From CAVWCQ01 sp963753545 (GTDB lineage: Bacteria; Chloroflexota; Anaerolineae; Aggregatilineales; Aggregatilineaceae), in NCBI GenBank assembly GCA_963753545.1, contig CAVWCQ010000008.1, forward strand, positions 2,480,001-2,544,000: a DNA stretch of 64,000 nucleotides. Reading direction: 5' to 3'. A model generated the notes under the pieces. It was not told where the DNA came from. It made no database searches and saw nothing but the letters and a program-made list of their open reading frames with translations. Shown piece by piece: positions 30,463 to 39,988 of the stretch. Position numbers and translations under genes: made by a program. Position 1 is the first letter of the stretch; each line of letters begins with the position of its first letter.

Positions 30463-31815
30463 ATGGACGACAAAGCCCGTGAAATTATGGAACTGACTAA
30501 ATCTGAAGGCGTTCAGTTCATCGATTTGCAATTCACGGACATCTTCGGGACGACCAAAAGTGTCACCATTCCCTCACGGGGCCTGGAAGAAGCACTGGAC
30601 CGAGGTGTCTGGTTCGATGGTTCCTCTATCCAGGGTTTCGCACGGATCCAGGAATCGGATATGTTCCTCCGCCCAGATCCGGTGACCTATCGCATTCTGC
30701 CCTGGACTCGCAGCAATGGCTCTCAAAGCCTGCGCGCCCGCATCATCTGCGACATTTTTAATCCGGAGGGCACCCCATTCGAAGGTGATCCCCGCTATGC
30801 GCTTAAGCGGGCTGTTGCCCATGCCGAGAAGCTGGGGTACTTGTTCAACACGGGCCCTGAGTTGGAATTCTTCCTGTTCCGTGAAGATGGCAACGGCAAA
30901 ACATCTGCCATCCCGCACGATGTCGGCGGCTACTTTGACTTCTCGCCACAAGACGAAGCCCAGCGCGTGCGCAGCGATATCGTTGAAGCGCTGCTTGCCC
31001 TGAAGATTCACGTTGAAATGAGCCATCACGAAGTTGCTATTGGCCAGCACGAAATCGACTTCCGCTACGAACATGCGCTGCACACTGCCGATAACGCGAT
31101 CACCTTCAAATACACGGTGAAGGGTATTGCGGCCAAGCACGGTCTGTTTGCCACCTTTATGCCCAAGCCCATCTTTGGCATCAACGGCAGTGGTATGCAC
31201 GTGCATCAGAGCCTCGCTGACCTCAAGACGGGTGAAAACAAGTTCTTTGACGCCAAAGGTGAATTCCATCTTTCAAAGGTTGCGCGCCAATTTGTCGCCG
31301 GGCAGTTGTGCCATGCTCGCGAGTTAGCTGCGGTCGTATCGCCCACTGTGAACAGTTACAAACGTTTGACGCCCGGCTACGAAGCCCCGGTTTATGTCTG
31401 CTGGTCGCAGCGCAACCGTTCCGCTCTGGTGCGTGTCCCGCTCTACTCCGAGGGCCGCGAAGGTGCAACCCGCGTCGAACTGCGCTTCCCGGACCCAAGC
31501 TGCAACCCCTACCTGGCCTTCGCCGTCATGCTTGAAGCAGGCCTGGAAGGTGTCGAAAAGGGTATGGAACCGCCGAAGGCCGTCACCGATGACGTCTTCC
31601 ACTGGACTCCCGAAGTGCGTGAAGCAAACGGCGTTGCGACTCTGCCCGGTACGCTCGAAGAAGCCATCAACGAGATGGAACATAGCGAAGTCGTCCGCCG
31701 CGCCCTGGGCGAACACATCTATAACGCTTACGTGCCCGCCAAGCGCGCTGAGTGGGACGAATATCGTATCCGTGTCTCCCAGTGGGAACTGGAACGCTAT
31801 CTGACTTCTTCCTAA
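30463..31815 (+). CDS. glnA: Glutamine synthetase type I
   Basis: GlnA makes glutamine from glutamate, ammonia and ATP. The 450 residues carry the beta-grasp segment DLQFTDIFGTTKSV, the FDGSSIQGF loop, the metal site GPELEFFLF, the NGSGMHVHQSL motif and the VNSYKRLTPGYEAP active-site loop. The short C-terminus without a KNLYDLP-type tyrosine site points to the non-adenylylated GSI-alpha form. The ATG at 30463 is preferred for its AAGGGAG ribosome site over one 24 bases upstream. A strong terminator follows. Confidence 0.96.
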   Translation: MDDKAREIMELTKSEGVQFIDLQFTDIFGTTKSVTIPSRGLEEALDRGVWFDGSSIQGFARIQESDMFLRPDPVTYRILPWTRSNGSQSLRARIICDIFNPEGTPFEGDPRYALKRAVAHAEKLGYLFNTGPELEFFLFREDGNGKTSAIPHDVGGYFDFSPQDEAQRVRSDIVEALLALKIHVEMSHHEVAIGQHEIDFRYEHALHTADNAITFKYTVKGIAAKHGLFATFMPKPIFGINGSGMHVHQSLADLKTGENKFFDAKGEFHLSKVARQFVAGQLCHARELAAVVSPTVNSYKRLTPGYEAPVYVCWSQRNRSALVRVPLYSEGREGATRVELRFPDPSCNPYLAFAVMLEAGLEGVEKGMEPPKAVTDDVFHWTPEVREANGVATLPGTLEEAINEMEHSEVVRRALGEHIYNAYVPAKRAEWDEYRIRVSQWELERYLTSS

Positions 31816-31852
31816 AAAGACTGTTCATCTGTCGTTGTTCTACGCTATCATG

Positions 31853-31881
31853 GGGCAGTGTTCAAACCACTGCCCTTTTTT
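31853..31881 (+). terminator. Intrinsic terminator after glnA
   Basis: An 8-base stem gggcagtg / cactgccc (31853-31860 and 31868-31875) is followed by six T residues. The next gene, moaB, begins 25 bases later. Confidence 0.88.
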
Positions 31882-31905
31882 GTTGGCGTAAGACAAGGAG
31901 CAAAC

Positions 31906-32421
31906 ATGAGCAGCAGCGAACAGCACCGGGCTATAGCGCATCAGCAGGGGCCGATCTCCATCACAATTGTCACTGTGAGCGACACGCGCACGCCCGAAAC
32001 AGACGAAAATGCCGCTTATCTCCGTGAGGCCATCCGTCAGGCTGGACATCATGTCATTGCCTACCGCCTGATCAGAGATGATGCTGACCAGATCGAAGGA
32101 GTTTTAAAGGAACTGGAGCTGGTAGCGGGTGAAGCCCGTATCATCCTGTTTAACGGGGGAACGGGTATTTCCCCCAGGGATACAACCTATGATGCGCTGA
32201 GCCGCAAGCTAGAAAAAACGCTTCCTGGATTTGGCGAATTGTTCCGCATGCTCAGTTACCCACAGGTGGGAGCCGCCGCTATGCTTTCCCGTGCGACTGC
32301 GGGCGTATACCACAACCGGATCATCATCTCCACGCCCGGTTCTCCGGCAGCAGTCCGGCTGGCCTGGGAGAAACTGATTGCGCCAGAATTGGAGCATCTG
32401 GCCTGGGAAGTAATCCGCTAA
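31906..32421 (+). CDS. moaB: MoaB/Mog family molybdenum cofactor protein
   Basis: Mog-type members adenylylate molybdopterin before molybdate insertion; MoaB-named members are structural relatives. The 171 residues include ITIVTVSDTRTPETDENA, the FNGGTGISPRD loop that binds the pterin, and ELFRMLSYPQVGAAAMLSRA. The start at 31906 follows AAGGAG. The molybdenum partner genes moeA (47592-48851) and a sulfite-oxidase-like enzyme (45464-46084) are in this window but not adjacent. Confidence 0.93.
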   Translation: MSSSEQHRAIAHQQGPISITIVTVSDTRTPETDENAAYLREAIRQAGHHVIAYRLIRDDADQIEGVLKELELVAGEARIILFNGGTGISPRDTTYDALSRKLEKTLPGFGELFRMLSYPQVGAAAMLSRATAGVYHNRIIISTPGSPAAVRLAWEKLIAPELEHLAWEVIR

Positions 32422-32449
32422 AAAGCCTCCGTCTGAGGCAAAAATAGGC

Positions 32450-32477
32450 TTGACGACTCTACTTCAACTGGTATAAT
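32450..32477 (+). promoter_or_regulatory. Promoter of the tRNA-CAU gene
   Basis: TTGACG (32450-32455) and a consensus TATAAT (32472-32477) are 16 bases apart, and the -10 ends 11 bases before the tRNA. Confidence 0.8.
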
Positions 32478-32488
32478 ACACCTCGTTT

Positions 32489-32563
32489 GGCGACGTAGCT
32501 CAGCGGTAGAGCAGGGGACTCATAAGCCCTGGGTCATGTGTTCAAATCACATCGTCGCCACCA
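32489..32563 (+). tRNA. tRNA with CAU anticodon (Met elongator or Ile2)
   Basis: The 75-base gene includes an encoded CCA. The acceptor stem GGCGACG/CGTCGCC, D-arm GCTC..GAGC and T-arm ATGTG TTCAAAT CACAT all pair. The anticodon loop CTCATAA gives CAU. Sequence alone does not separate elongator Met from Ile2. The anticodon stem is unusual: A31 faces G39 and the outermost pair is G-T. It does not look like the initiator, which would have a mismatched acceptor end and three G-C pairs. A strong promoter and terminator make it a single-gene transcript. Confidence 0.92.
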
Positions 32564-32568
32564 ATCGA

Positions 32569-32596
32569 ACCCTTCGGTCTACCGAGGGGTTTTTTG
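32569..32596 (+). terminator. Terminator after the tRNA gene
   Basis: A 9-base stem acccttcgg / ccgaggggt (32569-32577 and 32582-32590, one G-T pair) is followed by a run of T residues. Confidence 0.88.
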
Positions 32597-32696
32597 TTTC
32601 CACACTGCGCCCTGCCGCTTTTCCGTTCGACTAAAAGGGCCTACACTTACATCATACTATTTTAGCAGTTCTACTCTCCGTCGGAGTGTAATAATA

Positions 32697-34281
32697 ATGA
32701 CAGCAGTCACTCTTCCAATAAAGAGGATACACCAGTCACAGACAAATATACTCTTGCTGAGTTTGTTACTGGTTCTGATACTGGTACGCGTCCCATTCTT
32801 TTTTACCCATCATATTCAAGAAGATGCTTATATCCATTTCCAGCATGCCCGCTCATTAACTCAAACTGGTGTATTTGGCTTTAATCCTGGCGAACGAGTA
32901 AGCGGTTCGACCTCTCCGCTTTATACCGTTCTGATTGCCCCAGTATTTGCACTCTTTGGCGACCGGGGGATTCCAGTGATTCTGCTGCTCAATGGTCTCC
33001 TATTTAATGTGGCTGCCTTATTGATCGCGTGGGGGGTGTGCCCAGATGGACTGCGTAAGCGGCGCTTGCTGATTGCCGTGTTTATTAGCCTGACACCAGC
33101 TGGACTGGTCGCTTCCTATTCAGGAATGGAGACATCTCTCCTGATCCTTCTGTTCGCAATATTGTTATTTGGATACATGTACGAGGCCGGAGCAAAATAC
33201 AGCCCATTTGCCTTGCTGCTCTTACCCTGGACCCGGATCGACTCAGCCGCATTTGTTGCTCTCTATCTGCTTGCGTTGTGCTTCAAAAGCAGGAGGCGAG
33301 CATGTCTTGAAGGATTAGTCTATGGCGGCTCACTGCTAGCAATGTTAGTAACCTTCCAGATTTATTTTGGTGATCCGCTGCCGCAGACGGTGCGGGCCAA
33401 AGCAGTGGCCTATAACATTGAACAGGTAACTCTGGGCACACGTCTCAATAACACGATGGAAGCGTTGGCGCGGGTGCTGATGCCTGTTAATAGCAAATAT
33501 CTCTACAGAGTCGAACTGGTGTGGGTGGTAGCGCTTGTTGTCGTCATTGGCCTTGCTCGCGTGGCGGTACTGGCACAGGCATGAGCGCAATGTTATCTTG
33601 CTGCTAGGGGCCTACAGCTTGCTTGCGCCAGCCTTTTATGGCATATCCGGAGCCGCCCTGTTCGCTTGGTATTTCTTTCCAGCTTCTGTGTTTGCCCTGG
33701 CACTTTTAGGGCAGCTGCTCATGGATTTTGTCGAAAGAGTACCTCATCAAAACTGGCTGCTAGGCAGTGCAGCACCAATTTTGCTGGGTCTGGCAGTGGC
33801 GCAGGGGGCGCTATCGTTTTCCGCTGGCGCACAAGATTACGAATATCGCCGCCGTGTGGGATTGTGGATTCACGACCACTGTACAGGGGGTGCATCGACG
33901 ATGCTTGAACCCATCGGCTACATCGGATATTTCAGTGAGACGTACATTCACGACGAAGTGGGGTTAATTTCTCCATCTGTAACCGATTATCGAAGCACTA
34001 TGGGAAGCCATTGGTGGTGGAATTATATCCGTGATAAAAAACCGACGTTTGTAGTAGAACGCGAACAGATTTTTGATCACGAAACCTTCTTCGGCCCCAT
34101 TCCCGAAGCCGATTATGCTGCATTTATGGATGATTATGAACTGGTGCAATCGTTCCACTATGACCCAGCTAACTACTCACACAATTCGGTGTTACAACGG
34201 ATAGCGGAGATGGGCAGCACAACCGATTATTACGTGTTTCAGCGCAAAGCTAGTGCGCCGGTGCCGCAGATCACCAAGTAA
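32697..34281 (+). CDS. GT-C-like polytopic glycosyltransferase (one-base frameshift)
   Basis: The N-terminal part (about 295 residues) is a polytopic membrane protein. Its first loop, IQEDAYIHFQHARSLTQ then FNPGERVSGSTSPLYT, matches the lipid-linked-sugar transferases of the GT-C superfamily, including AftB-like arabinofuranosyltransferases; the ED pair is the expected acidic motif. Around 33550 the frame moves by one extra base, continuing as LALLAWRYWHRHERNV through more helices and a soluble tail. The repaired length is about 528. It probably adds sugars outside the membrane. Acceptor and donor are unknown. The start at 32697 is the first ATG before the first helix. Confidence 0.65.
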
Positions 34282-34316
34282 GATATTCCCGTCTTGAGGA
34301 CCAGGAGAGCAGCGCG

Positions 34317-34652
34317 ATGACCCGACGGCCCGATCCATTCCAACAGCAGGCGATTGAGGAAATTCTGCGCAAAGTAGGGTGCCCTGATTCGTTTGTCTCG
34401 CCCACCATCAGTAACTATCGTCTCTTTGTCCCGATCCTCTTTGCCGAACTGGGCGAGGAGCGCATTTTTGAGCTGGTCAGCGGCTGCCGGGAGGAGCTTG
34501 GCCTGGGCGAACAGAACTCGGCATGGCGCTCAGCGGCAAAATATCTGGCGGCCTGGGCCGAGGAGGTGCTGGAAGACTACAAACGCAGACGTGGCAACCG
34601 CCTCCCAGAGCCTGAGCCGGAAGTAGAGACGCAACAGCCACGTTTGCTCTAA
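34317..34652 (+). CDS. Small conserved hypothetical protein
   Basis: I do not recognise this 111-residue protein. It is mostly helical and soluble, with RRPDPFQQQAIEEILRKVG at the start and an acidic, proline-rich tail (PEPEPEVETQQ). It has no membrane segment or cysteine cluster. A good ribosome site (AGGAGAG) precedes the ATG. It lies 35 bases after the GT-C gene and 84 before adk. Confidence 0.55.
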   Translation: MTRRPDPFQQQAIEEILRKVGCPDSFVSPTISNYRLFVPILFAELGEERIFELVSGCREELGLGEQNSAWRSAAKYLAAWAEEVLEDYKRRRGNRLPEPEPEVETQQPRLL

Positions 34653-34736
34653 GTCATTATTGTTCCCGGTGGTCGGATCGAGTACAATTCTGCGCGATAT
34701 TTTCTAGAGAATTTCATGTGAGAGGATGCGCGCGCG

Positions 34737-35315
34737 ATGAAATCAGCATTTATTGTCTTTTTTGGCCCTCCCGGCTGCGGCAAGGGCACACAGGCCAAAA
34801 AGATTAGCGAAGAACTGGGGCTGACCCAGGTTTCTACGGGAGACCTGTTCCGCAAACACCTCGGTGAAAAAACGTCTCTGGGACTGGAAGCGCAAAGTTA
34901 TATGTCTCGCGGGGAACTCGTTCCCGACGAAATTACGATTGGTATGGTTCGTCAGCGCTTGCAACAGCCGGACTGCCAGAAAGGTGTGCTGTTCGATGGC
35001 TTTCCGCGCACGGGAGCCCAGGCCGTTGCCCTCGATAATCTGCTCAAAGAATTGGGCAGCAGTATCTGCATGGTCGTCAACTTTGTCCTGCCGATCGACA
35101 TCTCCCGCCAGCGGTTGATGGCTCGCCAGGAAGGACGCGCCGATGATAAACCCGAAGTGATCGAGAAGCGGCTGAACGATCATACGAAGGTGGAAGAAAG
35201 CGTTATGCCTCACTATCTGTCGCAAAAGGGCCTCGTGCGTGATGTAGACGCCAATCGCTCAGTCGAGGCGATTTATACGGATGTGAGCAATCTGATCAAA
35301 AGCTGCCTGAGCTAA
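34737..35315 (+). CDS. adk: Adenylate kinase, short form
   Basis: Adk equilibrates ATP and AMP with two ADP. The 192 residues have the P-loop FGPPGCGKGTQA, the AMP-site STGDLFRKHLG, FDGFPRTGAQA and the catalytic arginines in ISRQRLMARQEGRADD. The family usually has about 215 residues when the LID domain is long. Here the LID is the short loop around EGRADDKPE, as in the cytosolic short type, and no zinc cysteines are present. A GAGAGG ribosome site precedes the start. It is followed by a strong terminator. Confidence 0.95.
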   Translation: MKSAFIVFFGPPGCGKGTQAKKISEELGLTQVSTGDLFRKHLGEKTSLGLEAQSYMSRGELVPDEITIGMVRQRLQQPDCQKGVLFDGFPRTGAQAVALDNLLKELGSSICMVVNFVLPIDISRQRLMARQEGRADDKPEVIEKRLNDHTKVEESVMPHYLSQKGLVRDVDANRSVEAIYTDVSNLIKSCLS

Positions 35316-35340
35316 ATATCTCTGGACGATCACGTGAGGG

Positions 35341-35372
35341 GGAGGCTGCAAGTTGGAGCCTCCTTATTATTT
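35341..35372 (+). terminator. Terminator after adk
   Basis: A 7-base stem ggaggct / agcctcc (35341-35347 and 35357-35363) is followed by ttattattt. Confidence 0.75.
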
Positions 35373-35449
35373 AGCTTGTTTTTTTAGGACCTTCCCTTTA
35401 CTATCGTAAGGGTTTTAAATTCAGAAGCGGATCGAGGCTATCTGGCCCC

Positions 35450-36506
35450 ATGAGTGAGAACAAGCCTTTTTTCAACCTACCTCCCAGCTATACGCTGGGT
35501 AAGTATGCTATTCGCCGTTTGATTGGACGAGGCCGCCGGACAGAAGTCTATCGCGCCTTCCAGCCAGACGAAAAGCGCCACATTGCGATCAAGATTTTCC
35601 ATCCAGGCAGTCCCCGCCCTGCCGATTTTGATACCCGCTTTCAAAAAGAAGGCCGTGCTATTGCAGGGCTGAAGCATGATAATATCATCCGGGTCTACGA
35701 TCTGGGCATTCAGGACACCATCTACTATATGGTGATGGAGTTAATTGAGGGAACCAGCCTGCGGGAGCTCATCTCAGCCAACCCCACGGGGTTAAATCGG
35801 AATGACATGATGCTGTTTTTCCATCAAATCGCCAATGCGGTTGCTCATGCACACGACCACCAGATTGTTCATGGCAACATCAAACCGGACAATGTGTTGA
35901 TTGATGGCAGCAAGCGCGCCGTTTTGACCGACTTTAGCATTCCCTGTTTGGTCGCAATGAATGACGTGACACCGGCAGCTTATCTTGCTCCTGAACAGGC
36001 CGCCCAGAATACCGTTACACCGCTGAGTGATATCTATACACTTGGTATCTTGCTTTATGAAATGGCTACCGGGGATTTACCATTCAAGGCCGACACGCGG
36101 GAGAAGATGATCGAGCTTCATCTGCACGGGCAGCCCATGCCACCCAGCCAAAAAAATGTGACCGTTGATTCCCGTTTGGACCGGGTAACGCTCAAAGCTC
36201 TCAGTAAGAATCCTGCCGAGCGCTACGAAAACGTCCACGAGTTGCTGTCGGATTTGGATAACAGCGAAGCTCGAAGCCAATATGATACGGTTTCGCTTGG
36301 TCCCGATTCCGCCGAGTCGTCCCGCAAACGGCATTCCGAGAATTCGTAACTTTCGGCTCAGCCGCCTGGACAATCCGCCAGAGCAGTCTGTCGCAGCGGA
36401 GTCCTTTCTCAAGCAGCTCGCCCCTTATCGCGGTTTGATTATCGCCGGTATCATCTTCCTGACCGTCTTTGTGGTTGGACTGCTGCTTCTGCTGACTGCT
36501 ATCTAA
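35450..36506 (+). CDS. Membrane-anchored protein-kinase-like protein, predicted pseudokinase (one-base frameshift)
   Basis: The N-terminal ~270 residues have a Ser/Thr kinase fold, with ATP-loop lysine K48 in HIAIKIF, an activation segment ending YLAPEQA and VTLKALSKNPAERY near the end. The catalytic motif is altered: HRD is HGN (residues 141-143, in IVHGNIKPDNVL), so the catalytic aspartate is asparagine. DFG is DFS (161-163), and the glycine loop GRGRRT lacks the third glycine. Activity is therefore doubtful. Between about 36290 and 36345 the frame shifts by one extra base, leading to a single membrane helix (GLIIAGIIFLTVFVVGLLLL) and the stop at 36506. It probably senses or scaffolds. Confidence 0.72.
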
Positions 36507-36541
36507 TATTCAGGGACCGCTTTCAGCGGTCCCTGAATATT
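36505..36541. terminator. Bidirectional terminator overlapping two stop codons
   Basis: A 17-base perfect stem with a 3-base loop (36505-36521 and 36525-36541) lies between the convergent pseudokinase and GH13-like genes. Its first bases are part of the TAA of the plus-strand gene and its last bases part of the TAA of the minus-strand gene. The minus side also has TTATTAGATAG-like AT-rich sequence; the plus side has ATTTTC. Confidence 0.8.
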
Positions 36542-38483
36542 ATTTTCTCAAGCGGGGCATTTTTTTCTGAGCGTCATCAAAGATCAAGACATGCCCATTT
36601 CCCAGCGTCACCGGCACTGAGATCGTCTCGGATGCGATGTGCGCAACATCGGTTCCCCATGTTGGAGCCAGCGAAAAGTCGGTCACGGGCAGGTATGCCC
36701 TGCCGTTCTCAACCGTTCCCATACTTGTACTGGCAATCAAAATCACTGTGCAGCCTTCATTTTGCCGGGCCAGAGTGACAATATTTGGATTGTCGGACCA
36801 GCCCAAAAAGAACGTGGCAGGATCGGGATCGCTGAACAACTCAGCACATTGGCTGCGTATCTGCATCGCGTAGCGCACAGAGCCGACAAGGTTATCCGGG
36901 CGTGTCCAGTCGAATGACCATTCGCTGAACAGCGGCAGCGTATTAGCCGCGTGCTGGTAAATCATCTCGTTCGTAAAGCCCAGTCCTGTATTAACAGGCT
37001 TGGTCTCCATCAACTCAAACCCGCTGTGAATGACCGGAATCCCTGGGATAAGGATGCTCATGGCAAGCGCGTAATGCACATATTCCAGGGGAAACGGACG
37101 GCTGAAGGCGCGCGGTGTGTTATGGGTCTCTGGCGTCACAAAAAATGGGAGTGGCAGCCGTTCGTGAGCAAGGCGGTCCAGGAATTCGCGCAGTTTGCCA
37201 GGCTGGTTGAAATCAAAGACCAGGTAACCTAGAACGGCGTTATAACCTTCATCAACACTTTTATAGCCAATGGAGAAATTTTCGTCCCAGAATGCGAAAT
37301 CAGGGTTAACACTGCGCGCCGTGCTGACAATCCGCTGTTTCAAAGTGGCAGGTAGGGCGTGCCCCATGTCGATCATCACGCCATCAATGCCAAACCGCTG
37401 CTGGTAATAGGGTATCACGCCGATAATCGTATTCCACAGATCACTGACGGCATTTTCTGGTCTGTCAAAACGAGCATCGTACATGCGCAGTGTATTATAG
37501 GCGGTGTAGTTGAAATCGGGATGGTCATAGAGGCGCAAGTAAGTCACGTCTGTCCAGGGCGGCTGGTTATCATCCGGTGGATAGTCGGAAAATGCGCCGG
37601 GAATCCGAACGCGCGTACCGTCGTCTAACACACCGATCCACTGCCCATTTTCCATATGAACCTGATCGGCGCGTGGTGGTTGGGTGAACATCTGCTGGTA
37701 CTCAGCGGGCGGCGCGGGCAGATCGGTTAGATCCATCCGGTGGACCTTTTCTCTGATTTTGCTCAGGTCTCCGCCGGGGAATATGGGTGATCCAAAGGCG
37801 TGAGAATCACTGCTGCCCGGTCTGCGGTCCTGGACATTCGCCCTAATCCAATAAAACCAGTCGGGATGATCGCCAATCCAATCACTGTCTTTGGCCGAGA
37901 TGCGCAGCACAAATTCCATGACAACGCGCATGCCCAGGTGGTGCGCCCCCTCAACAAACCCGGCGAATAAGGTGCTGGCATCCAGGCCAAGAGCTGGTTC
38001 TTCCAGGTTATGATCCAGTTCATAAGGGTTGCGGATGCTGTAAGGCGATCCGAGTGTACCTTTTTTGCCATCCACGCCAATCGAGTTGATAGGCAGCAGG
38101 TGAATCGTATTGATACCCATATTCTGGATGTACGGCAGCAGCGCGATACATTTGAGCAGCGTACCCGTATCGCGCCATCCTTCCAGCGTGGGGCCGATTT
38201 CGAGCGTGCCATCATGCGTATGATCGTAAGCCGCTGTCAGGCGCGGAAACAGATTATAGACAATCGAGAAGCGCGTCCAGTCACCGCCGCCGCTTCCTTG
38301 CGGCAAGGGCAGCGATCCTCGATCCAGAATCGACTGGATTTTTTCGGCGTAAAAATCATATGGATTTACGGCCTGGGGGGCGGATCGCTGGTAATCAATC
38401 CACAACCCTGGAACATAGTACGGCGTAGATAAGGCGCAGCGCTTATCACGCAGCGCACTGATAATTTCTTGCAGTGCAGACAT
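36540..38483 (-). CDS. GH13-like (alpha-amylase superfamily) protein with altered catalytic motif
   Basis: The 647-residue cytoplasmic-type protein has an alpha-amylase TIM barrel. It shows NTIHLLPINSIG (first conserved region), GMRVVMEFVLRIS, the nucleophile strand FGIDGVMIDMGHALP, FAFWDENFSIGYK with the acid/base glutamate, and TPETHNTPR near the transition-state region. The pattern recalls GlgE and other GH13 maltosyl enzymes. The residue two before the nucleophile aspartate, an arginine in almost all GH13 enzymes, is methionine here. It may therefore have different chemistry or be inactive. The C-terminal ~90 residues form a beta domain. It lies downstream of the LCP gene. Confidence 0.7.
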   Translation of the reverse strand: MSALQEIISALRDKRCALSTPYYVPGLWIDYQRSAPQAVNPYDFYAEKIQSILDRGSLPLPQGSGGGDWTRFSIVYNLFPRLTAAYDHTHDGTLEIGPTLEGWRDTGTLLKCIALLPYIQNMGINTIHLLPINSIGVDGKKGTLGSPYSIRNPYELDHNLEEPALGLDASTLFAGFVEGAHHLGMRVVMEFVLRISAKDSDWIGDHPDWFYWIRANVQDRRPGSSDSHAFGSPIFPGGDLSKIREKVHRMDLTDLPAPPAEYQQMFTQPPRADQVHMENGQWIGVLDDGTRVRIPGAFSDYPPDDNQPPWTDVTYLRLYDHPDFNYTAYNTLRMYDARFDRPENAVSDLWNTIIGVIPYYQQRFGIDGVMIDMGHALPATLKQRIVSTARSVNPDFAFWDENFSIGYKSVDEGYNAVLGYLVFDFNQPGKLREFLDRLAHERLPLPFFVTPETHNTPRAFSRPFPLEYVHYALAMSILIPGIPVIHSGFELMETKPVNTGLGFTNEMIYQHAANTLPLFSEWSFDWTRPDNLVGSVRYAMQIRSQCAELFSDPDPATFFLGWSDNPNIVTLARQNEGCTVILIASTSMGTVENGRAYLPVTDFSLAPTWGTDVAHIASETISVPVTLGNGHVLIFDDAQKKMPRLRK

Positions 38484-38529
38484 AGACCCTTACCCTATGA
38501 GGAAAGACAATAAGACCTTAGCAGACACA

Positions 38530-38553
38530 GAGGGACGATGCCAGCCGTCCCTC
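38530..38553 (-). terminator. Hairpin between LCP and GH13-like genes
   Basis: An 8-base perfect stem gagggacg / cgtccctc (38530-38537 and 38546-38553) lies 14 bases after the LCP stop. No U tract follows, so it may be an RNA-stabilising hairpin rather than a terminator. Confidence 0.45.
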
Positions 38554-38566
38554 CGTAATCATGACG

Positions 38567-39872
38567 CTACTCGCCGTAACCAGGGCCGAACACCTGGAGC
38601 ATCAGATCGCCCATATTGAAGCGGTTTGGCAAGAGGATAGACATGCCATTATAGGTTGTCGGGATGACATATTCCCAGCCCAGCACAGCGTTCTTAATGT
38701 TGCTGGTCGGAATATCTTTGGCATACCAGACCAGTTGAATAATCTGATCCAGTGACAGGCCCGTGTCGATTCCCGCATCCAATTCGGCCCAAAGCTGCGG
38801 CGCTTTGGCGACCAGTTCGGGAATCATATTCAGGGCCAGGACACGGTCGCGCACGGCATACATCACCTGCTGTTGGCGTCGGGCGCGATCAATATCATCC
38901 GACGAGTGGCGGCTGCGCGCATACTTGAGTGCCGTTATGCCATCCAGGTGTTGCGGCCCCGCGCCGATATAAAATGGATCGTACCCAAAGTTCATGTCGG
39001 GATATTCGGGATCATAGATTTCCTGCTCAACATTGACGTCAACCCCGCCGATCAAGTCAATGACTTTGATAAACGTATCGAAGTCCACCACGAAATATTC
39101 ATTGACCTCAATCCCGAAATTGTACTGGACCATTTGCATTGCCAGCAGCGGCCCACCACCCGGTCCCTGCAATTCACCCAGACCATAGGCTGTGTTGATG
39201 CGCTGCAAATCGTAGCCCGGCATATCGACCCACAGGTCACGCGGGATACTCAGGATTCCAATCTGCTTCGTATTGGGGTCCAGGCTAATCAGCATCATCG
39301 TATCTGTGCGAATCGAGCCGCCCATTTCTCCGGGGCGGCGGTCCATCCCCATCAGCAATACGGTAAAACGCTCTTTGCCGTCCCAAGGGTTGATGATCAT
39401 GCTCTCGCCGTTGCCAAGCATGCCGCCAGGGTTCGCGACACCTGTTCCTTCGAGAAGACCGCCGGGGCCATAAATGACCGAAGTTGGCTCGACGGGCGGA
39501 ACGCTCGTTTTCTCTGTCCCGCTGCTGCCGCGAGTCGCCTGGAGGCCAAAAAAGACGAACATGCTCATGACAATCGTCATCCCCAGCAGCGCGGCGGCAA
39601 TGATCACCCAGGCCCAGTCATCGGGAGCGCCGATCTCGCGCCGGACCTTACGCCGCCGAACTCGTTCGCGAGCTGAGTGGCGTCCTCGAATCGGGTGGCG
39701 GATAGGTGGTCGTTGGAGGTGGTACACCAGGCATCGGTGGCGGTGGTGCAAGAGGCTGCTGTCCGGGGTAATTGTACCAATGACCAGGACCTGCTTCGGT
39801 AGGAGCGGTATCCTGTTGTGTGATCTTATCGGGTTCGCGGTAGGGCTGCGTCGGAACCGTATTGTCTGACAT
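38567..39872 (-). CDS. LytR-CpsA-Psr (LCP) family cell-wall glycopolymer transferase (one-base frameshift)
   Basis: LCP enzymes attach glycopolymers to peptidoglycan or other envelope acceptors from lipid-linked precursors. The N-terminal part, MSDNTVPTQPYREPDKI to TTTYPPPDSR, is in one frame. Near 39670 one extra base moves it to RHSARERVRRRK, a membrane helix (WVIIAAALLGMTIVMSMFVF) and the LCP domain. That domain has LLMGMDRRPGEMGGSIRTD, SIPRDLWVDMPG, RINTAYGLG and YARSRHSSDDIDRARRQQ, including the conserved arginines and aspartates. The start at 39872 has a GGGGAG ribosome site. The repaired length is about 434. Confidence 0.88.
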
Positions 39873-39988
39873 AAAGTACAAACTCCCCGGCATGTTTCAA
39901 TCATTGCGTATTCTATCGTTAAACCTTTAAAGCCTCAATGTGCTAAAATCCTGCTGCTTGGCTACGGTTACCCCACTAAGGAGGGAAA

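Noticed and set aside
30574..31269. A 231-codon minus-strand frame antisense to glnA
   Set aside because: It is a shadow of the conserved glutamine synthetase active-site region.
39489..39676. A plus-strand gene antisense to the LCP gene
   Set aside because: The open frame reflects the LCP membrane region in reverse and lacks any ribosome site.
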